Positions 12,882 through 26,234 of a stretch of 64,000 bases of DNA are shown here, piece by piece (position 1 is the stretch's first letter; each line of letters opens with the position of its first letter). The translations under genes were made by a program, and so were the position numbers. The DNA comes from Hyaloscypha bicolor E (Eukaryota > Ascomycota > Leotiomycetes > Helotiales > Hyaloscyphaceae), in the NCBI RefSeq assembly GCF_002865645.1, contig NW_020194618.1, forward strand, positions 712,885-776,884, given 5' to 3'. Under the pieces are notes generated by a model. It saw only the letters and a program-made list of their open reading frames with translations. It made no database searches and had not been told where the DNA came from.

Positions 12882-13166
12882 ACCTTACGAGCCCAAGCTC
12901 ATGGGTCTGTGCGCACAGGGCATTTTCTAGGTATCTTCAGGCTTCGCGAAAACGCTTTCAGGCCTTAGAACCTAGAATTGACAACTTTCACATCAAAAGT
13001 TCACGACCTCTATTAATTATAATAATCTATGATCGTGGGAAAGGGTATGAAAATAGCTAAATTACACTTCGCAAAATTAAAACTTCAAGTTTAAAAGAAT
13101 TTTTATTTTTATTTGTATGTAAAATGCCCTGTAGCGCACAGACCTATGAGCTTGGGCTCGTTAGGT
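12882..13166. mobile_element. MITE-like element with about 45-base inverted termini
   Basis: The left end 12882-12927 (ACCTTACGAGCCCAAGCTCA...) is repeated inverted at 13121-13166 (...TGAGCTTGGGCTCGTTAGGT). The arms pair over about 45 bases with a few mismatches. The 190-base middle is AT-rich and non-coding. No target-site duplication is obvious in the flanks, so exact ends are uncertain. It lies just downstream of the HET fragment. Confidence 0.7.
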
Positions 13167-14175
13167 CTGTTTTGCAAAATAGATTTACTTGCAAGTTCCG
13201 AAGACATTATTAAATTACTAGTTCGAAGAATAGCCCTTTAATATATTTCATAAGCAAGTGCGCCATACAAGCGAGTGCGCCACCTCAACAACAAAACGCG
13301 TATCTTTACCTTTCAACTAGAATGTAACAATCAATTTTCTGTCAATCTCTTCAAAAAGAAGGTCAATTACTTAGGGTTAGGGGTTCATATTAGATATCTA
13401 CTAACGCCGGTATCTAGGCTACAATATTGAAGGTCGCCGAGGTTGCGTTCCGAACAGCAGTGCTTTTCCATCCAGACAACAACTACCTTTCATACAAGAT
13501 CCCCAGCTTCCATCGATACTTCCTGAAGTTCTTCCAAGGCTGCCGTTGTCCAATACCAGTACGTCATTGTCAGCCCGTAGTGGCCTAGCCCAGCTTCAGC
13601 GGTGATGATGACAACTTCTCCATATACAGCCCATCCATCCAGATGGGGGTACCATCCAGCACCACCCGCAGATCCATCCGTCATCATGCCCGAGAGTCAG
13701 TCAGGAGAAGCAGAGCTCCCGATCATCTGACAGGGATCAATAGATTTTATCGGGTGAAGGTCAGGATGGGATTTGGCATTTAAAGTATGTTTTCTATCCA
13801 AAATTTATCGGGAATTATGCTCCAGGTATTCGTATTGCCATTGCGACGTTGTGGTGGAAGATATGGTCGATTAACGGAAGGTGACGTTGAGTGGCATTTC
13901 CTGATTTATCGAAAATCCGGAGTACTGCCGACACTGACCGCTTAAGGTTACCGAATCGATGTTTTTTTCTAGTCCTACTTCAACTCCCTTCAACACCACC
14001 AGTTATGAGAATAAATAAAAGGATTAAATTGAAATGAATAATTTAGTTATAGATATATAATAATATCTAATTTTTTATTGTTATAAAAAGGATTGGGTGC
14101 GTTGCAAGCTCATTTAATTTGCATGGAATCCAGGGGAACGGCGCTAACCGAATCGAGGTTTTGTTCTAGTCTTGA
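13167..14175. other. Intergenic, no supported gene
   Basis: Mixed composition with short frames only; the 65-codon minus-strand frame at 13490-13687 is low-complexity and unconvincing. An AT-rich patch lies at about 14010-14090. Confidence 0.4.
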
Positions 14176-17100
14176 ATGAGTGCGCCCAAGAAGCTGCTTA
14201 CTTCTTCATATTTTACTCCAATGGCTCCAAATCAATCTCCAAAGAAACGCGGCGGCAGACCAAGAAAGCACATTACTAAAGAAGCTGCCATAGAGGCTGC
14301 GAGAGAGAGTAAGCTGCGTTGGTATCATCAGTCGCGTCAACAGGCGCGTCAACCAGCTGGCCCAGCAGACTTCATCGCATACGAGCCTCTACTGCAGCAG
14401 ACATCCCCGAAGAAACTCCTCTCGAAACCGGTCTCCGTACGAGCCACGATGTTCAAATTCCCCTCGATCCCAATGCGCGACCGAACCCCCGGCAGTCTGC
14501 AGAACTGCCTACGGAGGAAGACATGAAAATCAATAAGGAGATCAGGGATATACGGATGAAAGAACAAGAAGCCAATGCGGAACTAGGGGAGCGAGAGGCA
14601 GAAATGGCAGAGATTTTGCTAGCGATGCGGGCCGCCAACATACAAGCAGAGCATAATAGGGGAATGGCACATACATAAGACGTTTCCGGCTTGCAGACGA
14701 CTGCGGGGGCTGAGGGAGACGGAATAAGTGAGGGTGATTTACAGCGTTCCTGCATTTTGCAATTTGACGATATAGATGAGCCGATAGCACGGGATGAGAA
14801 TAGCATTGCTAGTTCGTATGCTTTTAATGCATCAGCCAATATCCAAAGATTAAGAGAGAGTACAACCCTGCCGCAAACGCGAACTCAGCATAGCTCGCCT
14901 TCTGTGCAATTATTGGACAAGAGCAATGGCAGGAAGCCTACTAGTAGACGAAGCACATCATTCCCAGCACAGAAGAATAACCTGTTATCTTGGATGAAAT
15001 CTTTGCTAGCAGGGACCCCGAGCAATTTATCTTTCCCAGCACCCACGCAAAGATCCCTTAGCAATGCTCTGTCTTCACCCTTTTGTCGGATTAAAAGCCT
15101 CGAGCCTTCTTCCCCCGCCCAGTCAGTGACTCCTGCACCACCAGCTGCCGCCACCCCAACACCTGCTCCTGCTCCTGCCCCAGCGGCAACAGTTTCCCCA
15201 GACGCAACAGTCCCAGATGCAGCAACTTCCGCAAATGCAGATGCTTCCCCGGCGCCAACTGAGCGGACTGCTTTTAAGTTTGCCAAGCAGCTGCGGAATT
15301 TCCAGGGCTGTACTCACGAGCAATACCGCCAGGCAGACTAATTACACCAAAGGCACCATTAGCTCCCCGACGTATATTCTAAGTGCTCTTCTCTCTATGA
15401 GGTCACTGCATTTCTCCATGGATATAATGGAGTAACCCGGCTTCCAGACGTGCTTAGAAGCAGTAAGTTAATAAAGCCAATGGACTTCGGCGGACTGGAC
15501 TGCCAAGCAGTATTTGAAGGCACTAGCTTATTAGCTGCTCCTAAAGATGTCGGAACTCGTAATGAAAAGCTGCCCAGGAATCTCTGCTTATCGCAATATT
15601 ATGCTACTAGTCGGAAGAATCGTCCTGCTAAGGTATCATTTAATATCAATAGTACGTGCTGCTTTTCTACTAGTTTAGCGATTGCATATCAAGGCATTAA
15701 TTGGTTTCCTAAAATATATCCTTTCTTAATCTCAATACAGATATTTACTTTGGCCTCAAAGTTCCTTTATATAATAAACGCGGAGTATTAACTCAAAAAT
15801 AAGCTCCTCTTTACAAGATACCCCATTACTACTTTGGCTCTATAATTGGTATGGAGGGGCTGCTCATGTTCGTCTTCTTTCCTGCGCTTCATGCCGAGAG
15901 TAACTATGAGTATTCCACGTACCTTAGTAAGCAGGACTAAGAGCTGTAGTATAATGCGATTCTGGCTCCTGCCATCCACAAAACTATCCGATCCTCTAAT
16001 ATTCTGCAATATTACCCTGCTACCACTCGCATCACTAACGCAGATTCGATTGCATTGTTTATAGAGAGCCTTGCTCGGAAGGATTCTTTAAGAGAACAGC
16101 TTCTAAGCACGCATTATAGCATAGTACCTCGACTCTCTCTAGAGCCAAATTCTCGAAACCATTACCGAGAGCCCTGGATACCATCGATTCCGAGATGCTA
16201 GCCTCTTTATACACGTAAAGAATACCAAATTGGAATTTATGGATATGGATAGTGGCCTAAATATGGCTTACGAAGGTTGGGCTAAATCTTGGTCTCAGGC
16301 AACTGACCCATAATCCTATAACAAGAATCGCACGTTTATTAATCTCGCAAAGCAGATTATATCGGAAGACAGTGCTCTCCCGTATGACCAGATCCCAGCA
16401 GACTATAAGGCAGAAGTGTTCTTATAGAAAAAGTGTTGCTTGGATGCGTATGCAAAGACGCGGACTATTGTTAATCCCGACGGAAGTCCAGCTAAGGGGA
16501 ATCCCAAATATACGATATATCCCTGGGCAATAATACGGGATATGATAGGTCAGATACTCTTTGCGGCGCCGCAAGGGAAAAAGAACCAAGACGGATTAAT
16601 ATACTCTTAATTCTATACCCTAATCAAGATTCTATTTGATATAACGAAAGTGTACATCTTCGATAATAAGTCCCTTGAGAATTTGGCCTTAGACCCTGGA
16701 TATATCCGGTCACTTTAGCAGGAAAATAGAGGCATTACCTTTTCGAAAGGTATCTGCGAGTTTGGCTACCTCCACAGTAAGAACCGTACTCATGCCAATC
16801 TGGTTAATAACTAATAGAAGTCGTATGGTATCCGAGAAGAATACTGTATCTCCTTGACAATAATGGAGAAGATTACTCAGTAGTGGCGTTAAAGGGCCTA
16901 TATGACGATGAGATTAATACTGGCCCGCCTCCACTCCCTTATTACATCGTCCCTACCAAAGAGCTTCTCGGCTTTCTCTATGCCCAGATTAACAAGTACT
17001 GTTTTATCTTTGAGTATATACTTGCGCATATAGCCATAATATACTGGCTACCAGAAAACGATTATTATGGTGACTACATTAAGGGCGCTACGGTTTTGCT

Positions 17101-17537
17101 TTAGTAATAACCTGATCCAGCGTAAATCACTACTATACAAGGATCGCTGGGAGAGTCTCCGGAATAAGAAGTCGGTTGTAAAAGAAGGTCTGGGTATACA
17201 GGAGATAATCGAACGGTATGCACTTGGCTGGTTCTTACCTAAGATCAATTGGGTAATATGGCGGTTTGCACCTCCGCACGGAGAGAATATCCTGGTGGGG
17301 AATGTGCTAATGCACGAGGAGTACAAACGACGGTGGCGAGCAGTCAAAGATCTCCGGGACGTCTACGTTCGGTTTAGCCAGGCCGAATCTTAGTATAATC
17401 AATATAACGTATAGTATAGTGCTTCTTTATTGAGCAAGTGGCTGGAATATCTTTACGCCTTGAACCTCGAGCGGTTCGATACGGATATATGGAAGGCTAT
17501 GCTCAAATCCTATAGGTATGGATCCAAAAGCAAGTAA
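14176..17537 (+). pseudogene. Large AT-hook protein gene of a repeated fungal family, decayed
   Basis: A protein-like reading can be followed for 3.4 kb on the plus strand. It starts with MSAPKK and an AT-hook (GRPRK, 14254-14268), followed by a helix rich in Ala, Glu and Arg. A frameshift near 14395 leads into a frame that stays open-like from 14319 to 17393. That frame holds a coiled-coil-like stretch (DMKINKEIRDIRMKEQEA), an Ala/Pro-rich linker (about 15120-15240), and a long domain containing VKNTKLEFMDMDSGLN, YPWAIIRDMIGQ and APPHGENILVGN. Many in-frame stops are TAG or TAA at places where Gln or Trp would read well (for example after SQATDP and after AEVFL). Two compensating frame changes lie near 16870 and 17065. 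I do not recognise the long domain; the AT-hook suggests DNA binding. Multi-copy status is inferred from the RIP-type stops. It could belong to a transposon. Confidence 0.65.
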
Positions 17538-17620
17538 TATCTAGGAGCAAACGTGTCGACATGCCTCAACATTTGCCAATTAAGCGAGCGTCCTCCTTGA
17601 GCAACATATCATTCTCATTA

Positions 17621-20230
17621 TTAAAGAGTCTTCCTCTGCAAGAGTTTATATAGTGTCCCGCTCCTAAAGTCTTCCGTTTCAACCCTGGGCTCTTCTTCCA
17701 TGATCTCCAACTCTGTTGACTCATCGCCCTCTTCACCATGCTGCTGCACTAGCGATTGCCCTCGCTGCCTAGCCCCATCGTGGTTCGATATCAATGCTCG
17801 CCGAGTATAAGGTCTTATTCCAATGATATCATTTCCAAATTCCTTTACCCACTGGCTTGAACTGGATGTTGCTATTCGTGAGTTAGATTGCTCTGCGTTT
17901 AGAACGGCTCTGCCGAGAGAAGATTGATTCATGTAATAGGAAAGCATGTCTCCAGTAACTTTCCTCGAGATCAGGAGGACAATTGCCATGACCAGCATTA
18001 AGATCCACAGAAGGAGGACAAAGGCTGCTGGTATCGCGAACAGCAAGTTGCCGTAAATGACGACGGAGTGATGTTTATGAGCTTCTCTCTTGCCCAAAAC
18101 GCCACCATCTGAGGAAACAGAGTTATCGAAGCCAGTCTTCGTTCCCACCACAGCAGAGGCCACAAGATCTGTCCAGATAAGGTTTAAAATCTGTGCAGCA
18201 CCATCTTTCGTACGCGAGAGATTGCGCCACTTGAGGAACAAGGAATATTGGATATCTCCCGAGTATGAAGGTAGCCCACCGAAAGATGTTCCAGCTATCC
18301 AGGCTACCTCCTGGTAAACACTGCTCCAAGCGGTGGTGAAGACTGAAGTAACGGCAAGACTGTCTTTGAACACACTCATATCAGTGAAAGAATATGCCAC
18401 AGGGAGATAGAATTCCTTTCCTCGAATTGTCGATATTTCAGGGTCGTTCTCATAGAGATCACTGACAAGCCCCCAGAGGAGATTGATATCGCTGATATTG
18501 AGATTTAGAGACGGGTCAACATTCTCAACTCCCCATAAAGGCTCGGCTTCCGGACTCGTATAGTTTTTATCTATGATGCTTGAAACGACAACGTTATTCA
18601 AGCTTGAAGTGCCATTGAAAGTAAATTCGACGGTTTTGATCATAGCCTTGACTGAACTGGCACAGGTGTATACTGGTTGACCGACCATGGCTCCAATCTG
18701 AAATTCATTCTGGCGGGGGTCGTCAGGAATGGCAACGCCGTAGAGATTGCCGCATCTGATATATGGCTTTAATGGGTTGGGTTGATCGAAGTCGTCAAAC
18801 CCAAAGCAGCGGTGGCCTTCAATGAATTAGCACTCATTCCACATTTCCATAAAATCTCGCATCATACCATACGCCAGGAAGTTGTGTACAAATTTGGAGG
18901 AGGCGTTGACTCCTGGAATAAAATCCGCGATGGGGAAGTAACGCTGCAAGTTGTCGGTAACAAATTTCCAAAGATTGTACGCCCATGATGGATCCATGAA
19001 AGCGCCATCGATATTGCTAATCGTAATTGCAAAAGGATTAATAATTGATGTGTAATTCTTGAATTCCTGGTCGTACTTGTTTCCAATGTATGTCGTTGAA
19101 TTTTGAGAAAGTTTCAGCGCACTTGCCGTGAAGTGATTATCCCACCAAGCTCCGAGAAAGGCTCTCTGTGCCAGGTCGGGGATTGGACCAGTAATGTTCC
19201 AAAGAGAGTCTTCACCATAGATGTCCCAGCGTGGTGATGGAATACTCCAATTCCTAGAAGCAAAGGCTCCATCATCCTGCAGATATCGGTCCGTTGCGGC
19301 ATTCGGATCAACACCTGTGTCGACACCATCGAAAAGTTGGTTCAGATGAGTATTTCCGAATGGGAAGTGTATCGAGAAGTTATTGGCGGTACAGACCGTC
19401 TCAGGTTGGACCCACAGGATGTCTTCCTGCCAAGTCGCACCTAGTTGTAGGCCGGTAGGGACGGTATGATTACGAAAGCCAATGCCGCCATTATTTGGGT
19501 CAACAATAAGCCCTTCCACAATGGTGTAGTCGGTATTTAATAGTAGGTATTGCATCGGCCGAGTCAGCCCCACCGTAATACTTTCGTTACTTGACGTTTG
19601 ATTCTGATAAAAGAAGAAATTCCGAAACTGTATGTCCCTGGGACCTGCTATTGTAGTCCCAATACTCCCAGAAGAGAGCTTGTCAAAAAGCTCCTGAGAG
19701 GGTGTGCAATCTGTGTACACTTTGGTTCCACAACTCCGGTGCAAAGGTTGAGTGGGTCGTGCTGCTGTTCCTTGCCCAAAAAATGTCAAATCACGAGCGT
19801 AAACAAATGAAACAGGAGAGGTATCGCTCGCAGGCTGAATTTCTTCCGTAAGAGGTAGTGGTGTAATGATATGGGCTGCGAATAATAGCACCACGGCACA
19901 GGTAAGGGTTGTGGAAACGATTGTTACTTGACGAGCTACAAAGGTCCCCCGAGCACTATCAGATTGCAGAAGCATCGGCCAGAGTGTTCCTTGGAGTGTT
20001 TTCGCTGTACTGGACCATGTGGAAGCGTTCAATTGCCGGTTTTTGATTGACCAAACCAGGATAAGTGCAACAATTAGGGGCAACGTAAGAGAAACTTCAT
20101 CCAGTCAGCGAAGGTAGACTTCTTGAAATCTATGTCATAGGCATAGCTTACCGAGAGATGTCACACCACTAATGATCCCAGCCACCTCCCCAATTGTAAT
20201 TCCATGATGGATGACCTGTAACAAGTTCAT
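17621..20230 (-). CDS. Large membrane glycoprotein of unknown function (833 residues)
   Basis: Three exons on the minus strand: 20152-20230, 18868-20094 and 17621-18816. Introns are 20095-20151 (GTAAGC...GATGAAG) and 18817-18867 (GTATGA...GCTAAT...GAAG). Joined, they give 834 codons including the stop. The start at 20230 is in frame and begins MNLLQVIHHG. Hydrophobic segments are near the N-terminus (SLTLPLIVALILVW), after about 60 more residues (TTLTCAVVLLFAAHII), and near residue 690 (FAIPAAFVLLLWILMLVMAI). Between the second and third lies a region of about 580 residues with many N-x-S/T sites and paired cysteines, probably outside the cell or in the lumen. The tail is acidic and cytosolic-looking. 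It resembles an unnamed Pezizomycotina membrane family; no catalytic motif is visible. The only stop inside intron 2 is the branch-site TAA, so this is not a broken gene. Confidence 0.8.
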
Positions 20231-21111
20231 AGTCAGTCGATTTCTAGGGTATTTCCTGACCCTTGCTAAAATGTGGAAGAGGTTTAAGGCGCGATGTGGC
20301 ATGAGAGGAACTGAACATTCTTTTAACTATTGAAGGCAAGCACGAGGCTGCCAAATCCATGTTCAACACAGCTTACGTCTCGCGTTTCGAAAATGCAGGT
20401 CCCACAAGAACAACGCCTCCTGGCCCTCCTACTGGAAGCTCCTGAGCCTGGCCCAGGGCGCCAGGCGCACAGCCTGACGAAGGGAACTCTTGGTTTGGGC
20501 GCAGCATGCAACGGAATCTTCCATTCTCGATGCTATTTGGCCAAACTAGAGTTTGGCCAACCAATTATACTTTTGTGTAACCTTTGTACCACCTAGTTTC
20601 AGACAACACAGCCTCCCTGCGTCATTGATAATCTATCGCTTAAAGGTATAGCAAATCAGATTAAAGTGACACCAAGGGAGTAGGGCTACACAAGCCAATG
20701 GAAACCTCGTAGACTTCGGACAGAAATTTACTGTATCAGCGCGCCTGACCAGTTGTTTAGTCATATCTCCATTTTCCAATAATATTTTTTTTTGGTTTGG
20801 ACTGGGCTTTTCGAGTCACATGGGACGTTAATACTTGAATGAGACTTTAGAGCTCGCTTGTGCTTTTGTTACAAGGGAAAGGATATGCTACGACGCGAAC
20901 AGGCTGTCCACTTTCGGTGAAAAGTGTTGGAACTCTGTGATACGGTGTACGCCGTACAGCTGTAGTTTATATACTGGGTGTATATATAGGGTTTACCCCG
21001 CCTATCCGTTCGACTGCGGCCAGCCCGACCCTGGTCCGTGCGCACCAGTTCCCGCGTAATTCTAGCCAATCAGAAGGCTCAATTACCCCCTAAAAAGCAT
21101 CAATTCTATCT
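20231..21111. other. Intergenic region with small palindromes
   Basis: It contains the promoter side of the membrane glycoprotein gene and a repeated palindromic TTGGCCAA at about 20537 and 20553. It also has a TATA-like run (TATATATAGGG) at about 20981-20991, downstream of a near-palindrome TACGGTGTACGCCGTA. No gene is supported; short frames here are chance. Confidence 0.4.
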
Positions 21112-21564
21112 TCATCTATGGAATACATCAAAACAACCACGATCCTTACATAAACTAACATCGCACTGCTTACAGCCATAGATAGAGACGTGATGTGAGC
21201 TCTCCCTGCCTTCATTCGATGCAATTTGAGCTAGTGCAACTCGTTTTTTCGGCCGGTCTCCAAATCTCAGTCCTTTACAATATACACATATGCCTCTCCT
21301 CCTAAGCTTAACCAATTCATGTGACCTTCTAGGCACCTGACCTACTCCCTGACCAATTCGTGATATTCTTCTCTTTGGGAAAACCTCTCGTTCCCTCCCT
21401 TTAGCTACAAGTGCAGTGACTAATTGCATCCGGAAGTCAGTTTGACTACGGAAGCTAATCTCCCTAGGCTCTGGCACATCGCTATATAAAGCAAGTAGAT
21501 AGCAGTTGATAAGAACCGTACGTAATAGCCAGTGTTCAAGTGCTTGATGCTCTCCGCGCTTCAC
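21112..21564 (-). pseudogene. PiggyBac-type (DDE_Tnp_1_7) transposase, C-terminal fragment
   Basis: A 150-codon minus-strand frame ends with a Cys-rich finger: CVYC, then YGCKQC, then C-x4 and C-x3-H (CFDVFH). This is the zinc-ribbon layout found at the C-terminus of piggyBac-like DDE transposases. The part before it (ALEHWLLRTVLINCYLLAL, then DVPEPREISFRSQ) reads like the end of the catalytic domain. The catalytic Asp residues are upstream in normal copies and missing here. The fragment stops close to the AT-rich block that begins at about 21768, so the rest was lost or degraded. There is no in-frame stop inside it and base use is normal, so it has escaped RIP. Confidence 0.55.
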
Positions 21565-21767
21565 GTGTACTGAGGCCCACAGCTAGCTAGCGGACAAATC
21601 CGAGAAGCGAAAAGTGATTTTCTGATTTTTTGATTTTCGCACTGGCGCCCCGCACACGTGACTTTCGGCTTGAATAACGCAATAATAGTAAGGCTGCTTG
21701 CTTGTCTAATTAACGAAGTAAGAACCCATACTACCGCGTAAAATCGTGCCAAAATTAGGCCGGGTAG

Positions 21768-24700
21768 TATAATATTAAATTAAGTATTTATTATAAATTA
21801 TTATAGTCAGATAACTATAGGCTATAAGCCCTTCTAGGATAATACTATTAATAGGATCTAATAATTTCCTTAATATTCCCGAGATTAAAAATAAGAAAAT
21901 TAAACTATTAAACTAACTAAAAAGCCGGCTAATTACTTTTTTTTTAGTAATTAGTTAATAAAATTATATAGAAGTACTATTACTTAAATAATTTAGTACT
22001 TATATTACTAGAAAATATATTATAATAGTAAAGCGTGCCTTTAACTTAATAGATTTTATTAAAATAATATTATAACTTTCAATAAATCTATTACTATATT
22101 ATAAAGCTATTATTAAATAAGCTTATATAAATATTAATTAAGAAGAAATTACAAATAAATTAAAAGATTTATATAGAATCTTAGTTAATTCATATATAGT
22201 CTAATAGTAATTATAAGAATAGAATATTTAAATATATCTTTTCTTTATATATAAATTATAATTCTATATTATCTAGAAGATATAAATAAGGAAATACTTG
22301 AGAATCTTGAGAATTATAGCTATATAGCTTTAATTACTAGAGTTATTTATATATATAAAAAGCTTAGTTTTATTTATTATATAATTATAATAAATAAATA
22401 AATAGCAAATAAGTAACTATTTATAATACTATAAAATAAGCTAAATAATAGATAAATTATAGGTTATAAATAGTAATATTTATATATATATTTCTATTAA
22501 TAAGGTTTTCTAGTAATCCGGTTAGTTTTTCTATATTTTATAGTTTTATTCTAGCTTAAAAAGTTAGAGCCTTATTTATTAATATATTTTATTATTTATA
22601 GAAAGAGCTTATATATAATATTATAATTTCTTAATCCCGAAGTAATTATATTATAAATATAACAGATATAATATAAGAAAAAAGAATATATTATATCTGG
22701 GTCAAACTAGATTTAGTTAATTAATAGATATAATAAGCTATTATTATTTGAAATTAAAATATATACTTATATTAATATTTATTTATATAATATTATTTAA
22801 ATATATATCGGAATTTCTAATTAAATTATTTATTTAATTATATAATAGTATTTTTAGATTTAGATTTAAATAGGCTACTACCCTTATTTCTTTAGAGCTA
22901 ATTAAGGCTTTAAACTTTCTTTTATTATTAAAATATACTTTATATTTTTATAGATAGCTAATCTATTAATTATATATATAGAACTATTTTATTTCTGGGA
23001 AAAGTATTAAGAATTAGCAAATTAAATTCTAGTAATAGAAGCTTTAAAAAAGCTAGCTATATTAGTAATATATAAGTAATTCTATTTTCTTATATCTGTT
23101 TTTTATTTTTTCTATTATTAGAAGAAAATATTAAATACTAATAATTATACTACTTTTTATTAAGGCTATTAGATCTAGTATTATAATACTAAATTATATA
23201 ACTAATTTTAATTAATATATATAGAACTATTTTTTAGGAACTGGCTTATACCGGGAATTATAATTACTAATATTTATAGAACCGAATTATTTTACTAGTA
23301 TTTTCTATATAATAGATCCAAAATAAAATATATAGATTTATAAACTTATAAAATATTTATAGAATTAGAAAAAACAGATTTAGGTTTAATATAGTAGCTA
23401 GTAAGCTATTTAGACTATATATAGAACCTTTAAATAAAATATAATATTATTATAAGGTTTAAGTTCTAGGTTTAGAAAATAAATTAGAATAGCTTTATTC
23501 TAATAATATTAAACTAAGAAAAGAAAAATATATAAATATTAGATAAATATATAAATTAGCCTAGCTTAATATAGCTTAGTATATTATATATAGGAAATAT
23601 ATAATAGCTATAAAATATATAACTATAATAAATACTAGAGTTATTCTATAAATATAAAGCTTTATAATATAATTTTTAATAATTATTTAGTTTAAAATAA
23701 GTAATATAACTTTATATAGCTTTATATAAATAATTTACTTATATACTAATATAAATATTAATAAGTTTTTATTAAAAGAAATATTAGAATAATATTATTA
23801 AAAGCTTATATTTTATAATATAAATATAGCTAATATTTATATAGAAAATATTAATAGAAATAGTAATTAATTATATATTTAAACTTATTACTAGCTTTAA
23901 TATATAATTCGAATATATATAGCCTTAAAGTAATTACTAATATTAACAGAATTCGAGAAACTAACTAATAAATATAATATTACTATTATATAAAATAGAA
24001 TTCTTAAGTAAATTATTCTAATAAATATAAAATATATAAGTAATATATAGATTAGAAAAATATTTATATAATTTCTAATAGTTTAGAACTTTATCTAAAA
24101 ATAATTCTTTATTAGTAATATTTCTAATAATATAGAATAATTAAATAAGCTAATTCTAAAGTAATTAGATATATTAAAATATATATTATTTTCGAAATTT
24201 CCTTTTTACTTTTAAAAATAATATTAATAAAATTATTAAGTTTTTCTATTATATAAATATTTTATATTTTTAAATTCTTATCTTTTAAAATAGTATTACT
24301 ATTTCTTAAAATCTGCTCTAATAATATATATCTTATAGCTAAATACTAATATAGTAATATCTAATATTATAAATTCTATTAATTTATTAATAATAAATAT
24401 AATATAAAAGCTATTACTTTATTTATCTAGAATAATATAATTAGTAAACTTAAACTTTATAGCTTTAAAATTCTATTTATATTTACTTTCTTTTTTATAT
24501 CTAAAATATTTTAGATTTCTAGCTTTTTTTAATATCTTTATTTTATATTTTTTCTTTTAAAAATATTTACTATATTTATTTCTTTTATTATTATTATTAT
24601 ATAGCTACTAGATACTATTTCTATTTTATTCTAGACTTCTTTTATTCTAATAGCTTTATAACTATTTCTTTCTATATTTTCTTTTATTATAAGTTATATT

Positions 24701-26234
24701 ATTTAATCTAATTATTTTTCTAGTAATATTTATATTATTATATAAGCTTAATAAACTATAAATATAAGAGTTATTTAGGCTACTATTTAGACTATAGCTT
24801 CTTATACTAGTAATAAACTATTTAAAGCCCTTTAAGGTTTTATAAATTGAAATATAGCCGGATCTAATCTTATAAAATTATAGATTATAGTTTTATAACT
24901 AGTTCTTTATAAATAAATATTTAATAATATAAAGAATTAGAAAGCTAAATAAAAACTATTTAATTTTCTAAAAAAATTAATAATAAGTTTTTTTCTATTT
25001 CTTTTACTAGATTTTTTATATAAATTCTAATAAATGTTTTTTAATAAATAGCTTTTAATTTTAAATAAATAATTGAGTCTTTTTTACTTTTTCTAATATA
25101 GTTTCTTAATAGCTATTTTTTTATTTCTTTTTTTATATTAGTAAACTTATCTACTATTATTAATTTATTAATAATATAAATAAACTAGTATTTTATACTA
25201 GTTTTAATAATAAAAGAATCTAGAAACTTATAGTTTTACTAGATTTTATTTAAATTATTTTTAATCTTTTTTATTATAATATATATTTAAGTCCTAAAAA
25301 TATCCAGATAATTTTTCTTATTTTATATTAGAATAAGATTTTATATAAAGATATTTATTTTATAATTACTTATAAAAAGCTAGAAAATACTTAAAAAGAA
25401 ACTTTATATAAAGATTTCTATTTTGAAATTACTTATAAAAAGCTAGAGAATATTTAGAAGATATAGTAATTTAAAGAAATTAAATAATAGACTAAAAAAC
25501 CTAAAGAGCCTAAAAAAGTATTATTTACTAATATAGATATAAGACTTTAAAAATAAAAAGAAATCTAATAAACTAGTAAATAAATAAAAATATATATATA
25601 ATTCTTTCTCTTAATTCTAATTTTTACTTTTTATTTCTTTTATAAACTCTATTTTATTTTTAGATTTAATTAATTTATATATATTAGAATTCTTTTCTAT
25701 TTACTAATTTCTATAAGCCGTAAAATAATATAAAAAGTATTATAAAAAGTATTACTAAAGCTAATTCTAATAATAATAATAATAGTAATAGGCTATTAGA
25801 TTTTCTTTTAATTTTATTATTTTTTTCTCTAATAAAGGAAACTATAATTAATCTTATAAATTATATAAATATTATTTTATAATAATATATATATTAAAGA
25901 TATAAATATATTATTTCTTTTTTTTTATTAAATATAAAGAATTAATAAATATAATATTTTTATTTTTATAAGTAAAACCTAAAATATTTAGGCTATTACT
26001 AGTACTTTACTTATTATACTAAATAGAAGTTTAATTATTATTATTAAATTCTCTAGACTAATTAATCTTATTTCTTTTAAATAAATCTATTATATAAGGT
26101 CTAATAAATTATATATAAATATTTACTAAAATTAAAGTAATTAAAAAAAAATGAATCTAATATTTAATATACTTTTTTCTATATTTTATAATTAGTTTAG
26201 TATTATTTTAGGTTTTATTTCCTTATAAATATAT
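21768..26234. repeat. RIP-degraded AT-rich block, unassigned relics
   Basis: Extremely AT-rich. No usable open frame and no terminal repeats were found. It is presumed transposon remains by analogy with the identifiable elements on its right. I cannot name families here. Confidence 0.65.

Noticed and set aside
14885..15286. Ala/Gly-rich minus-strand frame of 133 codons
   Set aside because: It is the antisense shadow of the Ala/Pro-rich linker in the AT-hook pseudogene.
18827..18829. In-frame TAA as evidence that the membrane glycoprotein gene is a pseudogene
   Set aside because: It lies at the branch site of a good 51-base intron whose removal joins the two halves in phase.
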